Below are positions 1-10,577 of a stretch of DNA of 64,000 nt, one piece after another; the first letter of the stretch is position 1; each line of letters begins with the position of its first letter. This DNA is from Amoebophrya sp. A120 (lineage: Eukaryota > Sar > Dinophyceae > Syndiniales > Amoebophryaceae). Position numbers and translations under genes: made by a program. The stretch is taken from assembly GCA_905178155.1 (NCBI GenBank), contig CAJINV010000015.1, positions 734,387 to 798,386 of the forward strand, written 5' to 3'. The notes beneath the pieces are model-generated. The model made no database searches and was not told where the DNA came from. It saw only the letters and a program-made list of their open reading frames with translations.

Positions 1-326
1 ATCATGTTTCAATTTCGTTCTTCGCGTGCTCGGAGTTTTTTTGACGGAGCAGGTGGTCATCCCCCCGTGGCCAGCGGTAACAACTGGGGTGGTGTTACCT
101 TCGGCAGATTGTTTCGATGTGGTCGTGATGTTCACCCTGGTCGTCGTTGACGTTCTATCGGTCCCCTCGAAGTTCTCCCCGCCCTTTCCATCCCCTCCGC
201 TACCGCTTGATTCGGTCTCTGCATGACAGCTTTGTTCCTTGGAGGTTTCATCTCCATCGGTACTAGAGAGATCCTCCGCATCAGATGCACTGCTCGAAGA
301 GGTGGTGAGGCTTATCCCCTTTGATG
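1..326 (-). CDS. Partial Ser/Thr/Gly-rich reading frame running off the left edge
   Basis: The minus strand is open from about 326 to the edge and encodes a Ser, Thr and Gly-rich stretch (for example SLTTSSSSASDAEDL and TESSGSGGDGKGGENF). No domain is visible. A stop lies just upstream, so the stretch must be a later exon; the sequence before GGGATAAGC reads TTTTCATCAAAG, which resembles other intron ends in this window. A second open minus-strand stretch at about 456-605 (encoding PLHIPDETFQELVARFDEEL) could be an earlier exon of the same gene. Composition matches neighbouring low-complexity proteins. Gene structure is a guess. Confidence 0.35.
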
Positions 327-793
327 AAAAGAGCGGCCGCAACAGCCATCATCGTCCATACCTGAATTTGTCATGCGGAGTGACATACTCATACTAAAGC
401 AAAAGTTACATCAGCAGGCTTTATGCACTTCCACTTGTTGTGCGGCATTACAAATTCGAACGACGTCGCCGGCACATCGACACTAATTTCCTACGCCTAA
501 AACTCGAATTCTCCTCGAGTTCCTCATCGAATCGCGCAACGAGCTCTTGAAACGTCTCGTCCGGGATGTGCAAGGGGAAAATACTTGGAACGCACAATGT
601 TTTTAGGGATCATTTGTCCTCGCTGCGATTCAAATGATGTTTCATGCATCAAAAAATCAAGACAAGTTGTCTTGCGAGGACTACATCTACAGCTACACCA
701 AGCATTGTTCTTGGTGCTAGTGATGCAGGAGGAAATTTAAGGTTGGATCAACATAATTGCTTCGTCCCCATGTCGTGAGCAGCGCTCCTGTAT
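327..793. other. Spacer between the left partial gene and the 724-residue gene
   Basis: No complete gene. It holds the minus-strand open stretch at about 456-605 and some GCATNACAA-type motifs (for example at 370 and 445). No clear element ends with a 5-bp repeat were found. Confidence 0.4.
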
Positions 794-2968
794 TTATTTC
801 CGAGCGTATTTCGTCAAATAGTCCAGTGCGTGATCCGCGGCACAACGCCCCCCACTGCTGGGCAGCTGCGTGTCGTTCTGCATAATTCGTCCTCGTCCTG
901 CTCCAGCTCCAACTCGTCCAGCATAGTTGCCGTTATCTTTCTTGTTCGCCGTAGAGAGCACCCCCGTCCCTGTCCCCAACATCCGCCTTTCTTGCGCGAA
1001 GTACGACGGCGGCTGGATCGCGTGGCTGATGGCCAGGGGTTTGGTTTTTATTTTTGATCTTGACGAGGCCCCGTTGATATTCCGGCTGGAAAAACTAAAC
1101 GCACTTGCTCCACCACCACCAGCGACGAGGGGGGCAAAATTGCAACTCCCCGTCTGGTAATTCTGCACTTGCGCCAGCCAAGATTCCACTTGGCCTCGGA
1201 AGTACAGGAGTTGCCGGTTCTCCGGACTGCTTTCAAGTTCGATAAGTTTTAAAGAGCTGGAGACAGAAGGAGATGAACCAGTTTGGGTTAGCGGGTTTGA
1301 ACAACCGGTGGTGTTCTTTTGGAAGTAGTTCCCGCAAGGGTTATTTCCAGATCCCGTCTTTGAAGATTCTTGAGAGTGTAAAATGCGGTGAAGGAAGTAG
1401 GTCACATCGGGTTGCGATGCTGGTGCGCCTGCTGTACTAGCTGCAAGAGTAACATGATGTTGCAAGAGTTGATAAACTTGTGGTTGGCCGCCATCTGGAT
1501 GACGATGATGATGAAGGAGCTCCAACTTTTTCTCCAACTCCTCTCGACTAACGTGCCACCATGGTTTTTTCTTCTCCACCGCCTGTTCGTGCTGTTCTCT
1601 TTCTTCTTTATGTCCATTCGCTTTTGTTCCATGCTTGTGCTGTTGCTGTACTGCGATGTTTGCAATTTCGCCACGTCCTTGTAGTTTCAACAATGTCGGA
1701 TGATCAGCCTCTTGACTGCGACTGAGGTCGTCTTGCAAGACAGACGAATGTTCTTTTTCATTGGCTGAGAGTACGTGGGCATCCTCCTTACTAGGATGAT
1801 CTCCCGCTTGTCGATGATGTAGTCCTGTTGCACGACCACCGGAAGCAAGCTCAGGCTCGCAAGCGCAACTGGCTTGTGCTTGTTCTTTCATAACCAGTCC
1901 TGCAGGGAATGGGAAATCCGGATCGGCCCCGCCCTTTCCATCTAGGCCCCTTGGCGCGATGCCACGCTGGTGGTCCTGGTGGTCCCGGGAGGACCCTTCA
2001 TGCGGGATGACTTCTAGCGGCTCCTGCTGTTCCAACAGTTGCTGGCTAGTACAGACCTCCTGCACTGCAAGTGCCTGCGCATCCGTTTTGCAGACTTCAC
2101 TTCTACTTCCTTCGCTGTCCGGCCCCTGTTTCTCGAGCCATTGGTGCAAATCGTTTTCCGTATTGAAACAGCCCTGCTCGCCTTCACCTGCAATCAATCC
2201 CGCGTATCTTGCTGCCAGCTGCAGAACGCACGCAGCTGGTGCCGAGTCAACATGGTCGCGGTTGTCAGAAGCGTCACCGTGTAGTTCAGCAGTTTCAACA
2301 ACTGCAGAGCCAGAGGCACTAGCTGGTCCTGCTTGGTTCTCTACATGATCCTCCGTCAACAGTGTTCGTCCGGCCTCATTGTCATTTCGCTCGTCCCGCC
2401 CGAGCAAGTCGTCTCCTCGTGGCCGACGTCCACGGGAAATGTTTCCGAACAAAAACCCGACTTTCTCCCCCGCACTCAAATGTTTGTTTGCCAGAATCAA
2501 AGCAATTGCTGTTTCTAAGATTGAAACATGTTCTGCAGCTGCAGCAGCAGCAGGAGGAGCATCAGCAGGTGCAGGATCAGAGCCTCCAGCTACTAGTTGG
2601 TCTCGATGTGTTGAAGATATCAACCCTCCAGACGCAGAACAAATCGCCTCATGCAGCTCCTCTCGCAACCGTTGCCAACTACTGGCGAAAGCCGCTTTGA
2701 AGCGAGAGCGGGAGACCAAGTCGAACAGTTCCCAGGATTCCAACTCAGGGAACCTCAAATTACGACACGATGTTGAGGATGTCGCAGTTCTTTTTGCCAA
2801 CACCAAATTTTCTCGTATCCTCCCCTCATTTTCGTCGAGGAGAAGGTCGAAAAAGGCGGTTGGTAGGTTCCCCCAAATTCGGTGGTCGCGGAGGAGGGTG
2901 TAAGTAGTGGTCTTTTTTTTTGTGCACGTCGGGTGTACAGTCGCGGGGTTGGAGGCAGTCGCCTCCAT
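794..2968 (-). CDS. Uncharacterised 724-residue low-complexity protein, single exon
   Basis: One uninterrupted reading frame. The start has a perfect Kozak-like context (GCCGCCACCATGG), and in-frame stop TAA is at 794. Residues 20-110 look folded (RIWGNLPTAFFDLLL, ESWELFDLVSRSRFKAAF); most of the rest is rich in Ser, Gln, His, Gly and Glu, with poly-Ala and poly-Gln-like runs. No domain, signal peptide or membrane segment is recognised. It is one of the few genes here with no inserted element. It could be a regulatory or scaffold protein, but nothing in the sequence shows a function. Confidence 0.6.
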   Translation of the reverse strand: MEATASNPATVHPTCTKKKTTTYTLLRDHRIWGNLPTAFFDLLLDENEGRIRENLVLAKRTATSSTSCRNLRFPELESWELFDLVSRSRFKAAFASSWQRLREELHEAICSASGGLISSTHRDQLVAGGSDPAPADAPPAAAAAAEHVSILETAIALILANKHLSAGEKVGFLFGNISRGRRPRGDDLLGRDERNDNEAGRTLLTEDHVENQAGPASASGSAVVETAELHGDASDNRDHVDSAPAACVLQLAARYAGLIAGEGEQGCFNTENDLHQWLEKQGPDSEGSRSEVCKTDAQALAVQEVCTSQQLLEQQEPLEVIPHEGSSRDHQDHQRGIAPRGLDGKGGADPDFPFPAGLVMKEQAQASCACEPELASGGRATGLHHRQAGDHPSKEDAHVLSANEKEHSSVLQDDLSRSQEADHPTLLKLQGRGEIANIAVQQQHKHGTKANGHKEEREQHEQAVEKKKPWWHVSREELEKKLELLHHHRHPDGGQPQVYQLLQHHVTLAASTAGAPASQPDVTYFLHRILHSQESSKTGSGNNPCGNYFQKNTTGCSNPLTQTGSSPSVSSSLKLIELESSPENRQLLYFRGQVESWLAQVQNYQTGSCNFAPLVAGGGGASAFSFSSRNINGASSRSKIKTKPLAISHAIQPPSYFAQERRMLGTGTGVLSTANKKDNGNYAGRVGAGAGRGRIMQNDTQLPSSGGRCAADHALDYLTKYARK

Positions 2969-3687
2969 GGTGGCGGCCTTAGTTTGAAAATAATCCGTGT
3001 TTTGTTTACCTCATTGTCATTCTTTCACACGTTTATTGCGCTGGCTTAACCAACGGAGGAAAAAAAAGGAAGTTTGAAGATCTTCGGTAAGCTCAAAGAG
3101 CTGACGTGTTTGTTTGCTCTTGATCGTGATCATCATAGACCGTCAGCTGTGAGTGCGTGTGCGACTCTTTGAGTTTCGAAAAAAAAGGACGGAAGTCAGT
3201 GGGCAGCGAGCTCCGTCTCTCTCCAAGCTCTCGCGTTGTTTCATGTTCAACAGCTACGGCTCCACTAGCCGCAGCTGCTTCTTTCTGAAGGCTCGTCGTG
3301 GCTGCAACAAAAAAAAACAAGAAGATCATCTTCACTCATCATCGTCGTGATATAGAAACACTGCAGCTCCTCAGCGCTGGTGGCACAACGACCATGATAT
3401 TGATGGCGGGACACAATGGTGGTCACGACATTTTTCTCGCGCAGCAGCATAGTTAGAAAATCAAACCGCTACTTCTACTTCAGCTGAGACGACGAGTTCA
3501 ACTTCGTTAAGTACGGTTACAGGTACAGCAACAGGGAGCTCCCAAATTCGTACATGAAGTTGGACTTTAGCCGGCGGTCCTCCTGTTCAACATTTTACAA
3601 AGAAACACAAAAGAGCGACCATTTATTGGTCGTCAGATCATACATTCTTCTGAGCAGGACGAGTCCTGAAGACATCTTTCAAGAACT
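2969..3687. other. Intergenic spacer, nothing recognised
   Basis: Between two minus-strand genes. Short open frames on both strands show no protein-like features. A small hairpin (CAGGA-CTCG-TCCTG on the minus strand) lies near 3650-3665, just past the stop of the next gene. Confidence 0.4.
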
Positions 3688-6030
3688 CTAGTTCTGCCCT
3701 TCGTGCGCTGCAGCTGCCACTAACCGCGGCGCCGGGAGTAGATGTTGCATTTTCACATTCGTTTCAATCCCCGGACCATTGGAGCGGTTACGGTTTCTAG
3801 TCATCACCGGCTGCGCATGATAGCGGTGCTGGTGCTGCAGCTGTTGTACTAGTGCCTTCCCTTGCTCTTGGTCGCCGTCCATTCGCTGTAGCTCTCGCTC
3901 CTGCGCGTGCGCCGCGGGCGAACAATTTGAATGCGCCGACTCATTTACTTTCCAGGTAGGATGAGCGTCTGGGATTCGGCGAATTGGGGAGAAATTTTCC
4001 GCCTGTTGGTTTAATACTTCATTTTCGGGTCGTTGTCGTTCAGGGTGTGTGAGAACAATAGGAGTCCTCGTGCCGCAGGAGCTGTCAGCATGATTCTGTT
4101 TCCTCGTCATGTAGAACCCTTTGTCGAAGAAGTCCTTGTGTTTTGGCACTAAACTGGAATAAAAGTTCATTTCCGGCACCTTCTGGGATCTCGTTCTTTT
4201 ACTCCTGTTTTTAGAGGCTGTACCTGTTGTAGCTGCTAGTGAGCATGAAGAAGTGCTAGCTCCTGCCGCGGCTTTTGCTCCAGCGTTGTGAATTTCGGCC
4301 CCTGGTGTTGCAGAAGCTCCTAGTCCTGCTACGATTGGTGAACTGCTGGAAAGTTCATTTTTCTGTGACCGATGAGCTGCTGCACAAAGTAGAGCGTCAC
4401 GTGCGTCCTTCACCTTTCCGCGGGGCCCCAACTTGGCCTTATTGGTCGCCAAGCTCCTTGCTGCGATTTCGTTTTCGGCAGCCTCCAGCTCTTCATCGCG
4501 GTCGATGGTTCTCTCAACAAGTGGACACTTTTCATTGACATCTTCATGCCCCGACGCGTTGTTGTAACTCGCACCTGTGCTATCGTAGTTTCCGGCACCT
4601 TCGCGACCGTCCGTTCCGGACTTTTCACGGATTGATGTCGCGGTGATCACACCTTTCGGATCAAGCGTCGCGGAAGAACCACCACCCTCCATTTCACCAT
4701 AGGCTTGCTGCTGCATCTGGTTCGTCCCTACAACTCCGCTCCCGCTTCGCAACCGCATCTGCCGTGCGACAAAATTGAAAATGCGCTCGTCTCGCAGCAC
4801 GGCTTCCGCTGCGGCGGTCTTTTCATCTTGACAGCTGGTTCCGTGTAGAACAAGTCCGGGCTTCGTCGACGACGTTTGATGTGGCGTAGTCGTAGTTCTA
4901 CCATGTTGAAAAGCCCCGTACAAGTTGTTCATCTGCAGCCTCTCCGTGCTCACAGCTCCATTACTGTTGTACACCTGCCTGGTCAGCCACTGCTGCAAAC
5001 TCAGCCCGGACGGGATCGGCAGGCCGCCCAGCGAGTGCAGTTTCCACATACTGGAGGCGGTGAAGAGACCGGTCGATTTGCGGTCGCGGTGGAGAATCGC
5101 CAACGCGATGGGCTCGTCTAAGGCCGGGACTAGGTGATTTGCTGCCGAAGTGAAATCGCCCGCTGTAGTTTGCTCGTCGTCACCCTCACCTGGTACGATT
5201 TGGAAGCTGCTCATGATGGAACTCTCTGTCGTGTGCTGCGAGCGGAAAAAGGTCGAGGTGAAAATGGAACTTTTGTCGGCATCAGCGCATGAGGAAGACC
5301 TCGGGACTCCGCCGATCTGAAGATCCTCGAAACTCAGATCCTGTAAGTATGTATCGCATCTTCACAGGTAGAGTTTTGAGTTGGAAAAATGCAGGGTGTG
5401 TTTATTGTGTTTATTGATGTTCAAAACCGGCACTAGTAGATGAAGACGCAACTATGTATCATTTCATACCTGCGCCACCCGCAGCGTGACTTCGGCCCTT
5501 TGATATCGGTGCGCCGCGTTCCGTTCCGCCGGCTGTGTTCCAATCACAATGGTGTCGCACCACGGAGGCAATTTGTGAAGGGAAAAAGTCAGAGTGTTGC
5601 GGGAAATTTTCTGCCGCGAAGCAGGTGCTGCAGCGGAGCCGCTAGTGGTCCCGCTAGTATTTTGAAGACCGCTATCACGACCGCAATTCTCGTCAATCTC
5701 GATCCTGAAAACGTCCTTCACCTCGGGATGCTCGAGATTCCTTCTTTGGTGCCCGTGCTTGTCACAGAGAGCGAAAAGCAGTCCGATTTGCGGCAATTCA
5801 TCATCGGGAAGGATGATGTTGATGTTTTCCGGGTTGAAGTGGAAATTTTTCGGGTATTTCCACTCGATTGTGAAAGTCACCTCGCTGACGCTGTCGAGGA
5901 AACAATGGACCTCAGAAGGGAGGAGGTATTTGGAGGTTTTTTTCGCTTGTAGAACTCCGTCACGGCCAGGCGCGGAATCGTAGTGTCGCGAACGGTGAGG
6001 TCCCGTCGACGATTGCTGCGCCGCGCCCAT
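3688..6030 (-). CDS. TerD-like (tellurium-resistance fold) protein with long disordered tail
   Basis: Two exons (6030-5470 and 5340-3688) joined by a GT-AG intron at 5341-5469 (CAG|GTATGA ... TTACAG|GAT). The joined frame is 737 residues. The first 260 or so residues follow the order expected for a TerD domain: an early strand pair (SEVTFTIEWKYPKNF), an IEIDEN segment, a hydrophobic strand after a Leu-Pro turn (LHKLPPWCDTIVIGTQ), then after the splice a block ending ALAILHRDRKSTGLFTASSM-W, like the closing 'GE(L/V)YR...W.F.' of TerD. The rest is disordered and rich in Ser, Gln and Arg. TerD proteins bind calcium in bacteria; whether this one does cannot be judged. The family call rests on pattern only. 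Confidence 0.55.
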
Positions 6031-6460
6031 CTTGAAGATAAGGGGATAGCGTATAAGCGTTCTGACACTAAAGCTGCAAGAACATGAACAGGCGGCGGAG
6101 CTGTGGATCGATACAATTGATCATCACTCGTGTGAAGTTAATGCGAACCCGAACGGGGGTGGCTGTCTCTTCTCTAACGAGAAGGCGTCGATGCTCCTCT
6201 GCAGCTTCTCGTTGGTGTTTCGCTCATGTCGTCTCCATGCACTTCTTAATGCGAAGATGAAAGATCGACCTTTCTGAAAGGACGACCTCTAATACAAGAA
6301 TCAACGAACAACGCCTCAGGTGTAGGTGACGATAATGAAAGAAGAACAGACCACAGCAGAATCTTCAAGAAAAACTACCTCCAAGCCAAAGTGCGTTCAT
6401 CTATTCAACAAACTTTGCAGCTGCTTGTTCTGCATCAAGAAGAAGAACTTGTACGTACTT
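6031..6460. other. Intergenic spacer, nothing recognised
   Basis: AT-richer spacer between the TerD-like and glycosyltransferase genes. No element ends, no RNA gene and no convincing open frame. Confidence 0.4.
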
Positions 6461-9429
6461 TTATTGAAACAACCTCACGATATCCCTCGAAGCCTGTTTT
6501 GACACTTTTTCGGAGTTCGAAATCTCAGTTTCCAACCTCCTCGCCTCGGTCTGGAGCGATTCCTTGCAGTTTTTCAATTTCTGCATGGCTTCCTCGGCCC
6601 GTTTCCTAGTGGAAAGCTTCGAGTTCTTCTCCTGCGAAAGGCGCGCACGGATTTTGTCAAGGTCGAGGTTGTCCATGGCCTTCGATACCGTGGAAGCCTT
6701 TGGCCTTGCTTGCGCTGGCGGAGCAGACTGGGGAGGCTGCGTCGAATTATTCACCTTTCCTGGGTCCGACGTTTCCTTCTTGTTGGTTAATCTTAATATC
6801 CCGGTCGTCGATGAGACAACGGCAGTTTTTGCAGTGGTTTGAGTCGACAACAGCCGGAAGATTTCGTCCGCTGCCCTTTCCTCCGCTGTTGAATACGGTT
6901 GCAAAGAGGAGGCTGTGCTGCAAAAGCCGTCTTCCGAATCCTCACTCCTGCTCTGCCGCGCTGCTGGACGTCCGACTTGATTTTCCGTCAACCTTGCCAC
7001 GTTTTTTCGCAGCGACTCAGCTTCAAGCACTGCGGAGCACAGCACTGCCTGCAGCTCTTCGTGAAGATTTTCAGCTGGCGTATGATGGTCGTGCTCGCTC
7101 CTGTGTAAGTCAGGTGCCGAGTCATCCGCCCTGTAGCACCTGTCTGGAAGCCGCACACCACACGGAGCGAAGCCGGAAGAAGATGGGTTCGCAGGCGGTG
7201 GATTTTCGCTGGTCCTTGTGCTTGTTCTTTCTAAACGCGGACTCGTTCTTGTCCTGTTACTGGCAAGATGATCACTCTCATCTTCCCCCTCCTCCATTCC
7301 TCCAATCCCGCAAACTACACTCTCCGCCAGCACGAACTGGTCTGCGTACATCGGCGCACAGACCACCGGCACAGAAGCCGCAATCGCTTCGTGAATCGAG
7401 GCGAAGCCGCAGTGCGTGATGAAGACGGCTTTGTGCCCGTAAGCTTCCAGGATCAAGCGTTGCGGGGCGAGGTGTTTGTAGTTTTGCTGGTGCTGTTCCA
7501 GGGATTTCAATTTCTGTTGAGTTTCTGGTAGGGCACTAGCTGCAGAAGCAGTCCTGTCTCCTCCGTCACAGCTTGTGCTGGTGCTGCCCTTCGCGTTTAC
7601 GTCGCTTTGACGAAACAGAACTCCCTCGTCGTTGAGAAAGACGATGTTTTCGTAGGACGAAGACGAACAAACCGAAAAATTTCCGACTGTTTCACATTCA
7701 CAACTGTTCGGCGAATAATTATCTTCAATCTTCTCCAGGTCTCGACGACTGGCGGTGATGAGAACAACGGTCGCACCAGCGTCGACGACGTTGTATCGCT
7801 GCCCAGAAAAACCGCTACAACTGCCTTCTGGACCTGATCTCCTACCACCACCACGGCCGTAACACGCCACTAGCAACTCCAGCAGTTTTCTCGGTACCTT
7901 CGTCACCGAACCGAAAGAGACGTAGATCACTCGGGAAGCACTGCTCACCAGCTCCTGCGTTTGCTCGTCTTGGAAGATTCTGATTCTCATTGGGACGTCG
8001 GGTGGAAGCAGCTGCTGTCTACGCGCAGTATTGACGTCGTCCCACGGCCGCGCGATCGGATCAATGCCGAGAAACACCACTTTGCCCTTCGCAGTAGAAG
8101 TCGCGGCATCTTTTGCAGTCGTGTCGCCGTCTCGGCCATGATTCATCCTCGCAGCTTTTTCTTTCTCCTCAGCTTCTTTAACCTTCCTCTGCACCGCAAT
8201 CGGCGCTAGTTCCGGAACAGAGAAGCACAGCGACAAGGCCGCTCCAGTCGGCGGGAATGTCAAGTCGATCCAGCATATCAAATGCAAAGATGTCTGGGTC
8301 TGGAAGGGTGCAGATTTTTGCCATGCTGTTTTTGCATGACCCGGAAGGTCTGGCAAGCAAGGTCTAACATCACAGGTTTTGAGAAGCTGCGTCGATGCCT
8401 AATCCGCATGACAAATCGCCTATTTTTTCGGTGACAAAAGTGGGCAACTCTTGCTGTCTATGCATGAGAGATTTTTGTGTGGTGTGAGATGCGCATCACA
8501 AGTTCCGTCTTTCCAGACCCAGCCATTTTTGCAGGTGATACAGCACGAAACTGTGCAAATCGGATGTTTTATCCCGAGCGAGTTGGCGACGAGAGAAGCC
8601 TATGCAGTGCAAAAGTATCGTACTCGTAGTAATCGCAGTCATGCATTACAGATTTCTTTCTCAATGTAAATCCGCATTGCAAATTCTATTTCTCATGCTG
8701 AGGAGATTTGTCATGCGATTTATACTAGTACGATGCTTTTGCATTTCATAAAGCCCAGGGGGTCGCGACGTCGTAGAGGAAAGCAGTTGTAGACAAAGAC
8801 TGGGACCACGACGTAGAGGTGGTAGTTGTAGTCTTCAGCAACGCACCAACTTCTCCTTGTGTGGATGTGGTCCTCGACGTGCCGCTAAGATGAGCATGAT
8901 CTTCGTCTGCACGATTCACGATTCCATCCGCCCACTGCAGCGCGGTGGAAAATTGCGACTCCGTTTTGATGGAATGCGCAGGAGGGGCTGGTGCAGATTC
9001 CTGTCGTGTCCTCGTGCTTGGATCTGATATCGTGACGGACAGGTGAGCGTCGTTCTGGGCGCCCGTTCGACGAGCATCAATTCCGCACCCGGCGTCCTCA
9101 GATGCAACGACCTCCAGAAATTCGTCCCTCGCTTGTTCCGCCGTGTAATTCCCCACTTGAGAATCCGCCAGGATCATCACGTGGATGTTGGTGACGAAAA
9201 AATTGGTCCTGCGGTTATGCAATTCCAATTGCGAGTCGCTTTTCTCTTGCGTGACAGCATCAGCAAGTCCTTTCGCTATCCGCACCAAAGGCTGCACGTG
9301 CGCGGCGGAAGCCAGGTTCACGAGGAACAGGAAATCGAAGGAGCGGGAGATGTTGGCTTGCGCGTGCCCCTGGCCCTGCTGCTCTGCAGCATCAGAAGTT
9401 GTCGTAGAAATAACCGTGGGCATGATCAT
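6461..9429 (-). CDS. UDP-glycosyltransferase (GT1/UGT-type) with C-terminal coiled coil
   Basis: Three exons split by two inserted elements (8601-8750 and 8276-8540); removing each with one 5-bp repeat gives 847 residues in frame. The N-terminal part has the UGT start (FLFLVNLASAAHVQPLVRIA). The 60-nt middle exon encodes SLVANSLGIKHPICTVSC. The C-terminal half has SRVIYVSFGSVTKVP and then the donor-binding signature HCGFASIHEAIAASVPVVCA with PMYADQ following, as in enzymes that move a sugar from a UDP-sugar to a lipid or small acceptor. There are long insertions rich in Ser and Arg, and the last 75 residues form a charged coiled coil not usual in the family. No C-terminal membrane anchor is seen. 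The start may be either of two nearby ATGs (9429, 9423). Confidence 0.87.
8276..8540. mobile_element. IE-1 intronic element in UGT gene
   Basis: IE-1 has inverted ends TATCAAATGCAAAAATGTCT plus GGGTCTGG. Flanking repeat CAGCA on both sides. Excision rejoins TCGTGCTG to GATCGAC (Ser-Cys-Trp-Ile-Asp) in frame. Confidence 0.93.
8601..8750. mobile_element. IE-2 intronic element in UGT gene
   Basis: IE-2 ends read TAT, about seven variable bases, then GCAAAAGTATCGTACT; the far end is the reverse complement. Repeat AAGCC both sides. Only a 60-nt exon separates it from the IE-1 copy. A GC-AG splice is possible here within the repeat. Confidence 0.93.
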
Positions 9430-9467
9430 GGATCATGCAGAGCAGCAGCCACGTTGTAGATGAGCCT

Positions 9468-9851
9468 CTACTCGTTCTTCTTTTCCTCCGGTAGCTTCGG
9501 CTCTTCGCCTTGCTGCAGCTCTAGTCCCCCACCAGCAACCTCCTCTCCGCCATCTGTTAGAGCAGCACCGCCGCTTCTTGTTTTGTCTTCTCTCTCTTCA
9601 TTTTTCTTCGCGATTTTCTTTCCTCGGTCGGCCAACTGTTGCATCCGGACGATTTTCGGCGGCCGCACGTGATTTACCGCTTTTCGTTGTGGGCACAGGG
9701 TGCCGGACAAGTAGCAGTCGTACGCGTAACAAACGACGCACATCACGATCAGGCAGAGCATCAAAATGCGCATCCATAGTGGATCCGTTCCGGGGTCGAT
9801 AAAACGCTCGTAAAGTCGGCTGGTGGAAGCAGTGCGGTTGGTTTTGGACAT
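9468..9851 (-). CDS. Small one-helix membrane protein, 127 residues
   Basis: Start chosen at the ATG at 9851 (MSKTNRTASTSRLYERFIDP); an upstream in-frame ATG at 9911 would add 20 residues. Residues 27-47 form one hydrophobic helix (MRILMLCLIVMCVVCYAYDC). The C-terminal half is highly charged (Lys, Glu) and Gly-rich, as for a tail-facing soluble region. No family recognised. Its stop is only 38 bp upstream of the glycosyltransferase start on the same strand. Confidence 0.5.
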   Translation of the reverse strand: MSKTNRTASTSRLYERFIDPGTDPLWMRILMLCLIVMCVVCYAYDCYLSGTLCPQRKAVNHVRPPKIVRMQQLADRGKKIAKKNEEREDKTRSGGAALTDGGEEVAGGGLELQQGEEPKLPEEKKNE

Positions 9852-10577
9852 GATTTTTGGTCCAGTTGTTCGGAAGTCGTGAACAATTCTTGGTGCAATT
9901 GGTCGTGGCAAGAGGATCTACAAGATGATCTCTAAGGACGGACCGGCAGTTGAAAATAAAGCTTTTCAAAAATAGAAGTCAAGTGACATTGCACGAACAA
10001 CGCATGTGGTAATTCTAATTGTGCCGCGAGCGACGCTTTTATTCGCACATTATCTTCTCGCTTCGAGCATTGTCCTGCTCCGCCTCGCCCTCGTGAGCTG
10101 TCAAAAATCTATGTCGAAGAAGTTCGACTACGACTCACTCGGAACAACTCGTACCCTGTACATCGTTCAGCTACACAGAACCAGATGTGATGGCGCTGTC
10201 CTCGCGGGTTCGTACGTCTTCATGAACAAGACCCCAAGGAGGTCGTATCAAAACAGTTTTGATTTTGAACAAGCTCTGCATGCTGGTGGCCAGTTAGAAG
10301 TAAGAACTGACTCTCAAGCTGCCTAAGTGCACCAGTGCCAGGGGTCTTCAGTGAATTGCGTTGTGATGATTTCTTTGAGATGGTACTAGCCCAGATCGCT
10401 AGTATTAAGGCATTTCAGTTTTTGTTTTGATATCCGCAAAATTGTGTGGCTCCTCAAACTAACAACGAGCGCAAGTTTCAACAAACAAGCCTAAGCCGCT
10501 CGGTTGTAGACCAGTGAAAAGTGCATACGAGGACCCTCTGCAGCTCGTCCTCCACCCCGGCACACTGCACCTCCTCA
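9852..10577. other. Spacer with one doubtful plus-strand open frame
   Basis: The only candidate is a plus-strand frame at 10006-10326 (106 residues) with a hydrophobic start (MVILIVPRATLLFAHYLLAS). It runs against the direction of every other gene and has no recognisable domain, so I do not call it a gene. No element ends seen. Confidence 0.35.

Noticed and set aside
3640-3680. Possible hammerhead ribozyme near a CAGGA-CTCG-TCCTG hairpin
   Set aside because: The conserved CUGAUGA and GAAA core could not be placed; a plain small hairpin is enough.
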